Notes: generated by a model not told the origin, from the sequence alone. Shown: positions 26,331 through 35,272, counted from the first letter of the stretch. The stretch: DNA of 61,341 bases from Clostridia bacterium (GCA_017521925.1 JAFXBG010000012.1:1-61341); one strand, 5' to 3'. A program made the numbers and translations.

Positions 26331-28769
26331 ATGTATAAATTTAAGGGATTTACTCAAAAAGCCAACGAGGCTATGAATTTTAGTATTGACGAAGCTGCAA
26401 AAATGGGGCACACCTATATAGGTACCGAGCATCTTTTACTGGGACTTTTAGAGGAGCAGACCGGTGTGGCTGCGGTTACTCTTAAAGAGTGCGGATTAAA
26501 GGAAGAAGCCCTAAGGGCAAAAATCGAAACCGCCATAGGCAAAGGCGTAAAAACAACCCTCACCCCTGAGGATTTTACCCCCAGAACCAAACGGGTAATG
26601 CAAACCGCTGTCATAACCTCGGCTCATGCAGGCCACAGCTTTGTAGGTACAGAGCATCTTCTGGTAGCGCTTCTTTCAGAGCGAGACTCTTATGCCGTTA
26701 AGTTTATGGAAGAGCTTTCTGTTTCCGTAAATTCGGTGCTGACTGCCCTTAAGGCAAGCTTAAGTGAAGAAAGCGACACAGATTTTTCGCCTCAGTCTGC
26801 AGAAAAAAATAAAGACAGCAAAGGCAAAAACAAAAACCTTGAAAAATTCGGCAGAGATTTAACCGAAGCAGCTAAAAACGGAGAGATAGACCCTGTCATC
26901 GGCAGAGAGCAGGAAATCCGCAGGGTTATTGAAATTTTAAGCCGAAGAACAAAAAATAACCCCGTGCTTATCGGCGAGCCCGGCGTGGGCAAAACCGCAG
27001 TTGCCGAGGGTCTTGCACTTAAAATTTCAAAGGGCGAGGTGCCTGAGCTTTTAAAGGATAAGCGGGTTTTCAGCCTCAGCTTAACGGGTATGATTGCAGG
27101 CACAAAGTACCGCGGAGATTTTGAGGAACGCATCAAAGCTGTTATTGATGAACTTAAAAAGGATAAAAATACAATTCTTTTTATTGACGAGCTTCACACA
27201 ATCGTGGGTGCAGGTTCTGCAGAAGGCTCTGCCGATGCAGCAAATATCTTAAAGCCAACCCTTGCCAAAGGCGATTTTCAGGTTATAGGTGCCACAACCC
27301 TTGAAGAATACAGGAAATATATAGAGAAAGACTCAGCCTTAGAGCGGCGTTTTCAGCCTGTAAAGGTGGGCGAGCCCAGCAAAGACGAGGCAAAGGAAAT
27401 CCTTAAGGGACTTAGGGATAAGTACGAGGCACACCATAAAGTGAAAATTTCCGACGAAGCTATAGATGCAGCGGTGGAGATGTCGTCACGATATATTGCA
27501 GACCGCTACCTGCCCGATAAGGCAATAGACCTCATTGATGAGAGTGCATCCCGTTTAAGACTTAAGGAGCAGACTGCTCCTCCTGAGCTTAAGACTATGG
27601 AAGAAGAAGTAGCACGCCTTGAAATCGAGAAGGCAGAGGCAGTGTCAAACCAGGATTTTGAGCGAGCCGCCAAGGTACGGGATAAGCAGAAAAACCTGAA
27701 AGACGCCCTTGAAAGCAAACGCGAAGAGTGGAAAACTCAGAACGAGGCAAATGTTTCGGTTGTAACAAAAGAGGATATTGCAAAGACTGTTTCAGATTGG
27801 TCGGGTGTGCCCGTAGAGGAACTCAGCAAAGAAGAAAGCGAAAGACTTCTGAATCTGGAGTCTGAGCTTCACGGTAGAGTCATCGGCCAGGACAAAGCCG
27901 TTACCGCTGTGGCAAAAGCTATAAGACGCGGCAGGGCAGGGCTTAAGGAAGAAAACCGCCCCATAGGCTCTTTTATCTTCTCAGGTCCCACAGGTGTAGG
28001 TAAAACAGAGCTTACTAAAGCATTGGCAGTTTCAATGTTTGGTGATGAAAATGCAATGCTCCGCCTTGATATGAGCGAGTATATGGAAAAACACACCGTT
28101 TCAAAGCTTATCGGCTCGCCCCCCGGTTACGTTGGGTTTGATGACGGCGGTCAGCTTACTGAAAAAGTAAGACGCAAGCCCTACTCAGTAATTCTTTTTG
28201 ACGAAATAGAAAAAGCTCACCCCGATGTTTTCAATATGCTTCTGCAGATTCTTGAGGATGGAAGGCTCACAGACTCTCAGGGACGTACCGTGAGCTTTAA
28301 GAATACGGTTATTATTATGACCTCAAACGTTGGTGCAAGGCTTATTACCGACAAGGCTAAGTCCTTAGGTTTTGACACAACCGAGGCTAAAGCAGATGAT
28401 GTCAGGGAAACGGTACTTTCAGAGCTTAAAAAAGTTTTCAGGCCTGAATTTTTAAACCGTGTTGACGACATCATAGTATTCAACAAGCTCACAAAAGACG
28501 AGGTTAAAAAAATAGCAGGTCTTATGATTGATGCTTTGGGCAAACGCCTTAAAGCCTTGGGTTATGACCTTGAGTATACAGACAAGGTATTAGAGCATAT
28601 TGCCGAAAAAGGCTTTGACGAGGCTTACGGAGCAAGACCTGTAAGGCGAGCTGTGCGAAGCCTTATGGAAGACGAATTAAGCGAAAAGCTTTTGAGCGGA
28701 GAGTTTAAAGATAAAACAAAAATCCTCTGCGACTTTGATGGCGAAAAGATATATTTTGTTGCAGAGTAA
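26331..28769 (+). CDS. clpC: ATP-dependent Clp protease ATP-binding subunit ClpC
   Basis: 812 residues. Two N-terminal Clp repeats (GHTYIGTEHLLLGLL and GHSFVGTEHLLVALL) lead. The first AAA+ domain has GEPGVGKT near 217 and FIDELHTIVGAG. The M-domain with a UVR motif (NQDFERAAKVRDKQKNL) lies around 440-456, and the second AAA+ domain has GPTGVGKT near 553 and LFDEIEKAHPDV. ClpC unfolds proteins marked by McsB and feeds them to ClpP, encoded elsewhere. Last gene of the operon, followed by a strong bidirectional terminator. Confidence 0.96.
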   Translation: MYKFKGFTQKANEAMNFSIDEAAKMGHTYIGTEHLLLGLLEEQTGVAAVTLKECGLKEEALRAKIETAIGKGVKTTLTPEDFTPRTKRVMQTAVITSAHAGHSFVGTEHLLVALLSERDSYAVKFMEELSVSVNSVLTALKASLSEESDTDFSPQSAEKNKDSKGKNKNLEKFGRDLTEAAKNGEIDPVIGREQEIRRVIEILSRRTKNNPVLIGEPGVGKTAVAEGLALKISKGEVPELLKDKRVFSLSLTGMIAGTKYRGDFEERIKAVIDELKKDKNTILFIDELHTIVGAGSAEGSADAANILKPTLAKGDFQVIGATTLEEYRKYIEKDSALERRFQPVKVGEPSKDEAKEILKGLRDKYEAHHKVKISDEAIDAAVEMSSRYIADRYLPDKAIDLIDESASRLRLKEQTAPPELKTMEEEVARLEIEKAEAVSNQDFERAAKVRDKQKNLKDALESKREEWKTQNEANVSVVTKEDIAKTVSDWSGVPVEELSKEESERLLNLESELHGRVIGQDKAVTAVAKAIRRGRAGLKEENRPIGSFIFSGPTGVGKTELTKALAVSMFGDENAMLRLDMSEYMEKHTVSKLIGSPPGYVGFDDGGQLTEKVRRKPYSVILFDEIEKAHPDVFNMLLQILEDGRLTDSQGRTVSFKNTVIIMTSNVGARLITDKAKSLGFDTTEAKADDVRETVLSELKKVFRPEFLNRVDDIIVFNKLTKDEVKKIAGLMIDALGKRLKALGYDLEYTDKVLEHIAEKGFDEAYGARPVRRAVRSLMEDELSEKLLSGEFKDKTKILCDFDGEKIYFVAE

Positions 28770-28798
28770 ATAACAGGTATATGTAATAGGAAGAGAAA

Positions 28799-28830
28799 AG
28801 CAGGAGAGAATTTTAAAGTTCTCTCCTGCT
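28799..28830. terminator. Bidirectional terminator between clpC and the dockerin/PepSY gene
   Basis: Perfect 12-bp stem AGCAGGAGAGAA / TTCTCTCCTGCT with an 8-nt loop. GTTTTTATT follows on the plus strand, and an A-rich flank on the left acts as T-tract for the minus strand. Confidence 0.85.
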
Positions 28831-28846
28831 TCGTGTTTTTATTAAA

Positions 28847-30439
28847 TTAATCGTCTGCTCTGTCTTTTTCAAAATCCAGAACTTCACCGCTTACGGCGTC
28901 AATCTCATAGTCATACTCAAAGCCTGATGCCTCAAATTCTACATCATACTTGTATCTGCCGTCGTCCTCGTCAAGCTCAGCCTTTATAAATTTTACGCTT
29001 TCGGCTGTTAATCCTGCGTGACTAAGAGCATTTGCCTTGGCAACTTCTTTGTCAATAAAGTTGTTTGTCTGAGGTTTTGTTTCTGCAGGCTTTGTCTGGG
29101 GATTTGTACTTTCGGGCTTAACCTGAGGTCTTGTTTCCTGAGGTCTTGTTTCCTGAGGTCTTGTTTCCTGAGGTCTTGTTTCCTGAGGTTTGTGGTGGTC
29201 ATCATCAAAGAAGTCATCATACTCTGCCGGCTCACAGTCAGACTCAATGATTTTACCGCTTACTGCGTGAATCTCATATTCATACTCGAATTTATCGGTT
29301 AAAAACTCAATTTCATAGTAGGGTGTGCCGTCGTCAAGGTCAAGGTTTTTGTCTTTGAAGGTGGCATCTTCTTTTGCAACACCTGCATCCTTAAGTGCAA
29401 TCTCCTTAGCCTCATCAAGGGTAATCAGTTCGTCTTTGTCAGGGGGTGCAGGTCTGGTTTCATTGGGTGTATTATCAGGATTAAAATTACCCTCTGCACG
29501 CTCTTTTTCAAAATTCTCAACCTTGCCGTTAAGGGCATTTACCTTGCACTCAAACTCAAAGCCTGATGCGTAAAATTCAAGCTCATAGTAAGGTGTACCT
29601 CTGTCAATGTCATATTCCTTTTCGTCAAAAACCGCATCCTCTGCCCATACGTTTGAGTATGCAAGAGCAATTTCCACAGCCTTTTCAAGGGTAATAAATT
29701 CAGAGGGCTCTGCCTCGGTGGTGTACTTTTCGTCGTAGTCTTTGCCGTCTATCTTAACAAATTCAGGCTTTACGTCCATATCTTTGACCGTATTTTTGGC
29801 GTGGTCTTTAAGGTTTGTCACAAAGTCTTTTGCGGGTTCCTTAGACTTTGCATCAAGCTGAATTACAACAACCTTGTTTTCGCCGTCAATGTCGTCAATA
29901 AGGTAGCCTGCATCTTTTATCAAGGCTATAAGCGTGTCAACAACTTCTTCGCAACTTTTGCCCTGATAGTCAGTGTAGTTCTTAATCAGTTCTTCAGCCT
30001 CTTTGTTTTCAGCAGTAAGTGTTGTAACGTTACCGTCTGCATTAAAACCTATGCGGATTTCGGGGTTAACGTTTAAATATATGAATCCGCCCTTGGAAAG
30101 TATTTCGCCGAGATATTCAAAAAACTCACCAATAAGGTAGGGAGTATTAAGGTGTGCGGACCATTTCTGGATGTTGGTTGCGTCCTTGATATTGATTACT
30201 TTGTTGCCGTCAACATCGGCAGTTGCATTGGCTATTGTGCCGAAAGTTGTGATTTTTGCAAGGGTTTTCTGAATATTGGTAGCATCCTTGATGTTAACTG
30301 TAAAGTCAAGGTTAGCATCGCCCAACAGCAGAGAATTGACATCATTTTCTGCAGATGCAGTAAATGTAACGCCCTGCACGCAAAGGGAAAATGCCAAAGC
30401 TAAAATCAGAACCAAGCTTAAGAATCTGTTTGTTTTCAT
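28847..30439 (-). CDS. Secreted dockerin protein with RsgI-like domain and three PepSY-type domains
   Basis: 530 residues. Signal peptide (about 1-30), then an N-terminal dockerin (39-100; GDANLDFTVNIKDATNIQ and ADVDGNKVINIKDATNIQ). Residues 119-210 resemble the outer domain of RsgI anti-sigma-I factors: IYLNVNPEIRIGFNADGNV and later GKSCEEVVDTLIALIKDAGYL. This includes the Asn-Pro pair (N125-P126) where RsgI proteins self-cleave. Three PepSY-like repeats follow (about 248-312, 335-400, 465-528), each ending in a Y-E-I-D/N-A-V-S-G-K pattern. Four QETRP repeats (about 420-440) and a Pro/Thr/Lys linker precede the last. There is no cytosolic anti-sigma part and no membrane helix. Function is not established. 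Confidence 0.8.
   Translation of the reverse strand: MKTNRFLSLVLILALAFSLCVQGVTFTASAENDVNSLLLGDANLDFTVNIKDATNIQKTLAKITTFGTIANATADVDGNKVINIKDATNIQKWSAHLNTPYLIGEFFEYLGEILSKGGFIYLNVNPEIRIGFNADGNVTTLTAENKEAEELIKNYTDYQGKSCEEVVDTLIALIKDAGYLIDDIDGENKVVVIQLDAKSKEPAKDFVTNLKDHAKNTVKDMDVKPEFVKIDGKDYDEKYTTEAEPSEFITLEKAVEIALAYSNVWAEDAVFDEKEYDIDRGTPYYELEFYASGFEFECKVNALNGKVENFEKERAEGNFNPDNTPNETRPAPPDKDELITLDEAKEIALKDAGVAKEDATFKDKNLDLDDGTPYYEIEFLTDKFEYEYEIHAVSGKIIESDCEPAEYDDFFDDDHHKPQETRPQETRPQETRPQETRPQVKPESTNPQTKPAETKPQTNNFIDKEVAKANALSHAGLTAESVKFIKAELDEDDGRYKYDVEFEASGFEYDYEIDAVSGEVLDFEKDRADD
29113..29188. repeat. In-gene tandem repeat encoding four QETRP units
   Basis: Four near-identical 15-bp units (reading TTGTTTCCTGAGGTC on the plus strand) encode Gln-Glu-Thr-Arg-Pro four times in the linker of the dockerin/PepSY protein. 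This type of repeat can change copy number by slippage. Confidence 0.8.
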
Positions 30440-30709
30440 TTGGTATTCCTCCTTGTGATTTTTAATGTTAAGTAAAAACAGTAATCTTTACTGATTTCAG
30501 TTTACACTATTTTTTTCCATTAATCAATACCTTATTGAAAAATTTTATAAAAAGATAATTTTTGCGAAAAAAATTATCCTGACCTGCAAACAATAATTCA
30601 TACTGAATGTAACACAAAAAACCTTCGTAAATAAAATATTACTAAGCGGTATAAAGCATTTGAGCCGTGGCAAAAATATCAGTAACAGAAAAATGCGGAG
30701 TGTGAACAT
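30440..30709. promoter_or_regulatory. Divergent intergenic region with promoter of the dockerin/PepSY gene
   Basis: On the minus strand TTGATT (30522-30527), 17-bp spacer and TAAACT (30499-30504) form a promoter for the dockerin/PepSY gene. The rest is AT-rich. I looked for a small antitoxin frame before mazF here and found none: the few ATG codons stop within a few codons. Confidence 0.55.
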
Positions 30710-31060
30710 ATGAACGTCAGACGTGGAGATATATTTTACGCAGATTTAAGCCCCGTTGTAGGGTCAGAGCAAGGCGGGGTACGGCCTGTGCTGATTGTGC
30801 AGAACGACGTTGGCAACAAATACAGCCCTACCGTTATTGCGGCGGCAATTACAAGCAAACAGCAAAAGGCAAACATTCCTACCCATATTGCCATAGGTGC
30901 AAGCACTACAGGGCTTTCTAAGGACAGTGTTGTGCTTTTAGAGCAGGTAAGAACCATAGACAAACGCAGGCTTAAAGAAAAAATGGGAAGTGTAGACGAA
31001 ATTGCCATGAGCAAAGTAAACGAGGCAATTTCAATATCTTTTGGCATTAATTCAGACTAA
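30710..31060 (+). CDS. MazF/PemK-family endoribonuclease toxin
   Basis: 116 residues. It shows the MazF fold signature: [20 protein letters not shown] at the start, [12 protein letters not shown] at 22-33, [14 protein letters not shown], and [13 protein letters not shown] near 75-87. The catalytic Arg/Thr pair of MazF (R25 region and T48 region) is present. MazF cuts mRNA at short motifs and is usually paired with an antitoxin gene just upstream; none is visible here. It may be a housekeeping EndoA-type copy whose partner lies elsewhere. GCGGAGTG precedes ATG 30710. Confidence 0.92.
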   Translation: MNVRRGDIFYADLSPVVGSEQGGVRPVLIVQNDVGNKYSPTVIAAAITSKQQKANIPTHIAIGASTTGLSKDSVVLLEQVRTIDKRRLKEKMGSVDEIAMSKVNEAISISFGINSD

Positions 31061-31101
31061 CATACAACTAAGTTTGCTTTTGTTATAACTTCACAAAAAA
31101 A

Positions 31102-31141
31102 GGAGCAGATACACAAGGTTTTAGCTTTGTATGTCTGCTCC
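31102..31141. terminator. Terminator between mazF and dCMP deaminase genes
   Basis: GGAGCAGA / TCTGCTCC outer stem with further imperfect pairing inside (ACAAGG / CTTTGT region), then GGTTTTATTT on the plus strand and AAAAAAA on the left for the minus strand. Confidence 0.75.
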
Positions 31142-31160
31142 GGTTTTATTTAGATGAACA

Positions 31161-31643
31161 TTATTCAATTTTAAAATCAAGGGTGATTTTGTCAATGGAG
31201 GTGTCAAGCTTTGTAAACTTAATTCCTGCAGACTCAATCATTCTTTTTGATGCAAGGGTAGAGGGTGAGCAACAGTATTTGTCAGAAAGATAGTAAAACT
31301 CCTTGACACCGCTCTGGATAATTGCCTTGGCACATTCGTTGCATGGAAAGAGGGTTACATAAAGTTTACTGCCCTCCAGACTTCTGCCGTGTGCGTTAAG
31401 AATTGCATTAAGCTCAGCATGTACCACGTAGGGGTACTTGGTGTCAGCGCCTTCTCTTTCCCAGGGGTACTCGTCGTCAGAGCAACCCTTGGGCATACCG
31501 TTGTAGCCTGTGGAAATAATGATGTTATCCTCAGACACAATGCAGGCTCCAACCTGGGTGTTGGGGTCTTTGCTTCGCTGAGCAGCCAAAAGGGCAATGC
31601 CCATAAAGTATTCGTCCCAGTTTATATAATTTTTTCTTTTCAT
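31161..31643 (-). CDS. Deoxycytidylate (dCMP) deaminase family protein
   Basis: 160 residues. The zinc deaminase motifs are VHAELNAILN near 74-83 and PCNECAK near 99-105, with an extra upstream zinc region as in ComEB/dCMP deaminases. It converts dCMP to dUMP for thymidylate synthesis. The late-competence name comEB is used for this family in Bacillus, but no competence genes adjoin it. It begins 2 nt after the metK stop, so it is co-transcribed with metK under the SAM riboswitch. Confidence 0.88.
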   Translation of the reverse strand: MKRKNYINWDEYFMGIALLAAQRSKDPNTQVGACIVSEDNIIISTGYNGMPKGCSDDEYPWEREGADTKYPYVVHAELNAILNAHGRSLEGSKLYVTLFPCNECAKAIIQSGVKEFYYLSDKYCCSPSTLASKRMIESAGIKFTKLDTSIDKITLDFKIE

Positions 31644-31645
31644 AA

Positions 31646-32836
31646 TCAGCCAAGCTCTCTGACTGCAGTCTTAAGTGCATCTACGCGGTCGGTTTTTTCC
31701 CACTGAACGGGCAAGTCCTCACGGCCCATATGACCGTATGCGGCCAAGGGACGGTACTTGGTTTTTGTCAGGTTAAGTTCGCGGATAATTACAGAGGGAC
31801 GGCAGTCAAATACCTTTCTTACTGCTTTGGAAAGTACAGCCTCATCAACCTTTGCTGTGCCGAAAGTTTCAACTAAAACGGAAACAGGCTCGGCAACGCC
31901 GATAGCATATGCAAGCTGAACCTCGCACTTTGTGGCAAGCTCTGCCTTAACAATGTTCTTTGCAATGTATCTTGCGTAGTAAGCACCTGAACGGTCTACC
32001 TTTGTGGGGTCTTTGCCGGAAAAAGCACCGCCGCCGTGACGGCCGTAACCGCCGTAGGTATCTACAATAATCTTTCTGCCTGTAAGACCTGAGTCGCCAA
32101 CAGGGCCGCCGATTACAAATCTGCCTGTGGGGTTAACAAAAATCTTTGTGTTTTCGTCCATAAGGTCTGAGGGGATAACAGGCTTTATAACATACTCGAT
32201 AATATCCTTGCGGATTGTGTCTAAAGTTACGTCATCGTCGTGCTGAGTAGAAACAACAACAGCGTCAATTCTTACAACCTTGTCGTCGTCATATTCAACA
32301 GTAACCTGAGTTTTGCCGTCGGGGCGAAGGTAAGTAAGGGTACCGTCTTTGCGTACTTCTGTAAGCTTATACGCAAGCTTCTGAGCCAGCGATATAGGCA
32401 TAGGCATAAGCTCCTCAGTTTCATTACAAGCATAGCCGAACATCATACCCTGGTCTCCTGCACCGATAAGGTTGTCAGCATCAGTGTTGCCGTCTTTAAG
32501 CTCCAAAGACTCGTTAACACCCATAGCAATATCAGCAGACTGAGCGTCAATGTATACGTTAACCTTACAGGTCTTTGCATCAAAGCCGTATTCCTCTTTG
32601 TTGTAGCCGATATCGTTGATTACTTCTCTTGCAACAGCCTCAAAGTCAACAGTTGCATTGGCGGTAATTTCGCCCATAATGTTAACCATACCTGTGGTAG
32701 CGGTAACCTCACAAGCTACGTGGGCTTTTTCGTCCTGAGCTAAAATTGCGTCTAAAACTGCGTCGGAAATCTGGTCGCAGACTTTGTCGGGATGTCCTTC
32801 GTTAACGGACTCGGATGTAAATAAATACTTTGCCAT
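31646..32836 (-). CDS. metK: S-adenosylmethionine synthetase
   Basis: 396 residues, normal length. It makes SAM from methionine and ATP. Motifs: [20 protein letters not shown] at 6-25, [13 protein letters not shown] near 116-128 (P-loop-like GAGDQG), [16 protein letters not shown] near 268-283, all canonical. ATG 32836 is preceded by GGAAG. Expression is controlled by the SAM-I riboswitch between promoter and gene, so excess SAM should shut off both metK and the downstream dCMP deaminase. Confidence 0.97.
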   Translation of the reverse strand: MAKYLFTSESVNEGHPDKVCDQISDAVLDAILAQDEKAHVACEVTATTGMVNIMGEITANATVDFEAVAREVINDIGYNKEEYGFDAKTCKVNVYIDAQSADIAMGVNESLELKDGNTDADNLIGAGDQGMMFGYACNETEELMPMPISLAQKLAYKLTEVRKDGTLTYLRPDGKTQVTVEYDDDKVVRIDAVVVSTQHDDDVTLDTIRKDIIEYVIKPVIPSDLMDENTKIFVNPTGRFVIGGPVGDSGLTGRKIIVDTYGGYGRHGGGAFSGKDPTKVDRSGAYYARYIAKNIVKAELATKCEVQLAYAIGVAEPVSVLVETFGTAKVDEAVLSKAVRKVFDCRPSVIIRELNLTKTKYRPLAAYGHMGREDLPVQWEKTDRVDALKTAVRELG

Positions 32837-32879
32837 ATATATCTTCCTTTCAAATAAAATATTTTAAACTAAACAAAAA

Positions 32880-32902
32880 CCGCCGTCGGAAACCGACAGC
32901 GG
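32880..32902 (-). terminator. Riboswitch-controlled terminator of metK
   Basis: On the minus strand CCGCTGTCGG / CCGACGGCGG (one mismatch) forms the expression-platform hairpin, followed by TTTTTGTTT. In the SAM-free state the antiterminator should use its 5' side. Confidence 0.85.
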
Positions 32903-32910
32903 AATTAAAA

Positions 32911-33004
32911 ACTCATCTTTCGGTTCTCCGCAGGATTTAGCACCTTACATAATGCAGGTTGCCGGACTTCATCGGGCCTGTTCCCTCCGTCACTCTTGAT
33001 AAGC
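32911..33004 (-). ncRNA. SAM-I (S-box) riboswitch aptamer
   Basis: Read on the minus strand, the conserved S-box blocks appear in order: CTTATCAAGAG at the 5' end, GGAGGGA.CAGGCCCGATGA, CCGGCAACC, GGTGCTAAATCC, then CCGAAAGATGAG. This is the complete four-helix SAM-I core, followed by a terminator and metK. Confidence 0.97.
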
Positions 33005-33047
33005 GGTAATTTTAAATTGTATGTCAGAACTTTGCTGACCATAGGAT

Positions 33048-33077
33048 ATTATAAACTAATTTGTATATAAATGTCAA
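33048..33077 (-). promoter_or_regulatory. Promoter of the SAM riboswitch-metK transcript
   Basis: Minus-strand TTGACA (33072-33077), 18-bp spacer and TATAAT (33048-33053), about 45 bp before the aptamer. Confidence 0.8.
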
Positions 33078-33122
33078 GTGGAAATTTTATCCCTGAGAAA
33101 TTGAATCTTATTTTGCAAGACG

Positions 33123-33539
33123 TTAATTTTCGTCTGAACTTGCAAACATCATTTCATTATCCGCCTCAGGCAGAGTAAGCTTTTCCTGCTTGATTCCAAA
33201 ATCTCCCAGAAGCTCTACAACGTCGTTGTAGGTGTCAATATCAGCAGGGGTTTTAGTGTCGTTTATAAGAGCAATAGTGCAATAGTCATTGTTGGCGTAA
33301 CGGTTTTCAAGGTAATTGTACAGAGAGTCAAGGCTCATTATATCGTTGCCGTTTAAGTAAATATCATTTCCGCTGACGGTAATGGTTACGGTTTCCATTT
33401 CAGGTTTTGGCGGGTTGTCAGGCCTTACAATGTCAGAAATAATAATAGAGGCTACCGCAACAACTGTAAGTACAAGAGCAAGTATAAGAACTTTAAGGAA
33501 TTTTCCGCTCTTTTTGGGTTTGCTTTTTTTATTACTCAT
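33123..33539 (-). CDS. Hypothetical membrane-anchored protein
   Basis: 138 residues. A Lys-rich N terminus (about 1-14) precedes one membrane helix (about 15-35, LKVLILALVLTVVAVASIII). An extracellular domain of about 100 residues follows, with TVTITVSGNDIYLNGNDI and DYCTIALINDTKTPADIDTY. The strand-helix pattern after the helix faintly recalls ExbD/TolR-type periplasmic domains, but I do not recognise a family with confidence. It precedes the metK promoter on the same strand and has no clear operon partner. Confidence 0.6.
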   Translation of the reverse strand: MSNKKSKPKKSGKFLKVLILALVLTVVAVASIIISDIVRPDNPPKPEMETVTITVSGNDIYLNGNDIMSLDSLYNYLENRYANNDYCTIALINDTKTPADIDTYNDVVELLGDFGIKQEKLTLPEADNEMMFASSDEN

Positions 33540-33603
33540 AATCCGCCTCCGTAATGTTTTTTATAAATCCAGAATATCATATAAGCAAGTGTTTTGCAAG
33601 ATT

Positions 33604-34128
33604 TCATCGGAAAAACTGAGCTTTTCTGATAGAAGGTAAAGTAAAGTAATGCACAAGCCCTGTCAAAGAGCCTGTAAAAACTGAAAACAGGGTTACAACG
33701 GGAATGTAGGCGAAAGTTGCCTTACCCACTATAAAAAATGAAACTGCAATCTGAGCAATATTGTGAGAAAAAGCACCAGAAACACCTATACCCATACAAC
33801 CGAAAGCAGGCTTTTTAAGGTGTGCCAGAAGATACATCACAAGGGAGCTGAGCAACGCACCTGCAAAGCTCATAAAAAACGCCGTGGCACCTCGGGTTAC
33901 AAGGGTGAACAAAGCCCTGACTGCCGCTATGTAAAGCACCATAGGCAAAGGGCAGGTTTCAACCGCAAGAAGTACGGCAATATTACCTAACCCCAGCTTC
34001 ATTCCGGGCAAAGCAAAGGGGATATCGGGAATAAAGCTTTCAAGAATAGAAAGCACAACCGCCACCGCCGACAAAAGTGCGGTGCGTGCCAATAATATAA
34101 GCTTACTGCTGATTTTAATTCTGCTCAT
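33604..34128 (-). CDS. Gx transporter family membrane protein (Hpre_diP_synt_I-like)
   Basis: 174 residues with about five membrane helices. The pattern ESFIPDIPFALPGMKLGLGN near 26-45 is typical of the family first called heptaprenyl diphosphate synthase component I, now seen as ECF-like Gx transporters. It is encoded right after a NusG-domain-II protein, a pairing seen in many Clostridia near RnfC or ApbE genes, neither of which is present here. ATG 34128 (MSRIKISSK) gives a start 4 nt after the upstream stop. The substrate is unknown. Confidence 0.8.
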   Translation of the reverse strand: MSRIKISSKLILLARTALLSAVAVVLSILESFIPDIPFALPGMKLGLGNIAVLLAVETCPLPMVLYIAAVRALFTLVTRGATAFFMSFAGALLSSLVMYLLAHLKKPAFGCMGIGVSGAFSHNIAQIAVSFFIVGKATFAYIPVVTLFSVFTGSLTGLVHYFTLPSIRKAQFFR

Positions 34129-34132
34129 AACC

Positions 34133-34528
34133 TTACCCCACAATGCCGTCTATATACGGCTCGCCCTGACCCTTAACGGTTACAGATACCCCTGCAGGCA
34201 AGCAGGCGGCAGACTCGTTTGCCTTTATAATTCCCTGATGAATACAAAGCTTGTCAGGACAATCGGAGCTTATAAACCTTACACCCTCAGAGCTTATCTC
34301 AAGAGTAACAGGAAAATTACCTTGTACCTCAATTTCATAGGGAGCAGAAATGCTTTTAAGGTTAATTTCTTTTATTAGCTTTGTATTAACCCTGATTTCT
34401 AAAGAAGCAGGAGTATCGTTACCGCTTTCTTTCAGGCATAAAAAAGCAAAGCCTGTGACAGCGGTTATAATCACAAGCAAGACTATAATCAAATCTGCTT
34501 TTCTGAAATAAGGTCTGAAAACTTTCAT
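34133..34528 (-). CDS. NusG domain II-containing membrane protein
   Basis: 131 residues. One N-terminal helix (about 13-31, LIIVLLVIITAVTGFAFLCL) precedes an extracellular beta domain carrying CPDKLCIHQG near 95-104, the hallmark of NusG-domain-II proteins of Clostridia. This is not transcription factor NusG. The frame extends to 34600, but AGGAGGACAAA positions ATG 34528. It forms a two-gene operon with the Gx transporter, and the pair may handle a flavin- or quinone-related exported cofactor (inference from family context). Confidence 0.82.
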   Translation of the reverse strand: MKVFRPYFRKADLIIVLLVIITAVTGFAFLCLKESGNDTPASLEIRVNTKLIKEINLKSISAPYEIEVQGNFPVTLEISSEGVRFISSDCPDKLCIHQGIIKANESAACLPAGVSVTVKGQGEPYIDGIVG

Positions 34529-34552
34529 TTTTGTCCTCCTGTGCTTTTTTAG

Positions 34553-34623
34553 ATTATACCTTTTAAAAGTCTTTTTGTAAACAGCAAAATCCTGTTGCAA
34601 ATGGGGCGATATTGTTGTAGAAT
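34553..34623. promoter_or_regulatory. Divergent promoters for NusG-II operon and lipoprotein
   Basis: Minus strand: TTTACA (34576-34581), 17 bp, TATAAT (34553-34558). Plus strand: TTGCAA (34595-34600), 17 bp, TAGAAT (34618-34623). The two are back to back. Confidence 0.7.
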
Positions 34624-34654
34624 AACAGTATATTATTACGAAAGAGGTTTTACT

Positions 34655-35272
34655 ATGAAAAAATTTGCAGCTCTTATACTTGTGCTTATGTTGGCACTGA
34701 GCCTTGTTGCCTGCTCAAAGGATACAGTCTATGATTTGGGAAATCCCGACAGAGCAAGAGTTTTTTACAATACATACAATAAATATGTTGAAAATTACGG
34801 TCAGGGAAAAGTTGCTGACGGCAAACTCTGCGGCACAGCAGCGGTAAGACTTTATGACTTTACAGGTGACTCTTATCCTGAAATGCTTATTGTCTATTCC
34901 TCTGAAAAAGACAAAGCGGCAGACTCTGTTGTGATTTTTGGTTTTGATATGGGCTTGGCTGAAATTTATAACGAAAAAATCACCTCAAAAGCAACAGCTT
35001 CAGGCGGTGAAACACTTTGGGTTTACACAGGTGATAATAACCTCAGCTATATTGTTGCAGGCGAGGATTTGTCAGCTTCGCGTTCTTACCTTACATACCA
35101 GAAGGCTGATGCAGAGGGCAAGCCTTTGTACGGCTTTGCCGAGGTGTTTAAAACCGACGGAACAGACTCAGAGGGAACATATGAAAAATTCGATGTTATG
35201 TGTGAGAATTTCAAAGATATAGAATCCGAAAACAAAAACGTGCTTAATGCCCTTGAGACCCAGAAAAACTGA
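34655..35272 (+). CDS. Putative lipoprotein, function unknown
   Basis: 205 residues. MKKFAALILVLMLALSLVAC is a lipoprotein signal with the lipobox Cys at residue 20. The mature part (DSYPEMLIVYSS near 70-81, SSEKDKAADSVVIFGFD) is alpha/beta with a repeat-free globular look. An FTGDSYPEML stretch resembles FG-GAP-like loops but occurs only once. The frame opens 60 nt upstream, but AAAGAGG precedes ATG 34655. I do not recognise the family. Confidence 0.65.
   Translation: MKKFAALILVLMLALSLVACSKDTVYDLGNPDRARVFYNTYNKYVENYGQGKVADGKLCGTAAVRLYDFTGDSYPEMLIVYSSEKDKAADSVVIFGFDMGLAEIYNEKITSKATASGGETLWVYTGDNNLSYIVAGEDLSASRSYLTYQKADAEGKPLYGFAEVFKTDGTDSEGTYEKFDVMCENFKDIESENKNVLNALETQKN

Noticed and set aside
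29018-29302. Repetitive Cys/Arg-rich plus-strand frame (CFLRS repeats)
   Set aside because: It is the antisense reading of the QETRP repeats in the dockerin/PepSY gene.
33123-33539. ExbD/TolR family assignment
   Set aside because: One helix plus a small domain is suggestive, but the key Asp in the helix and an ExbB partner are missing.
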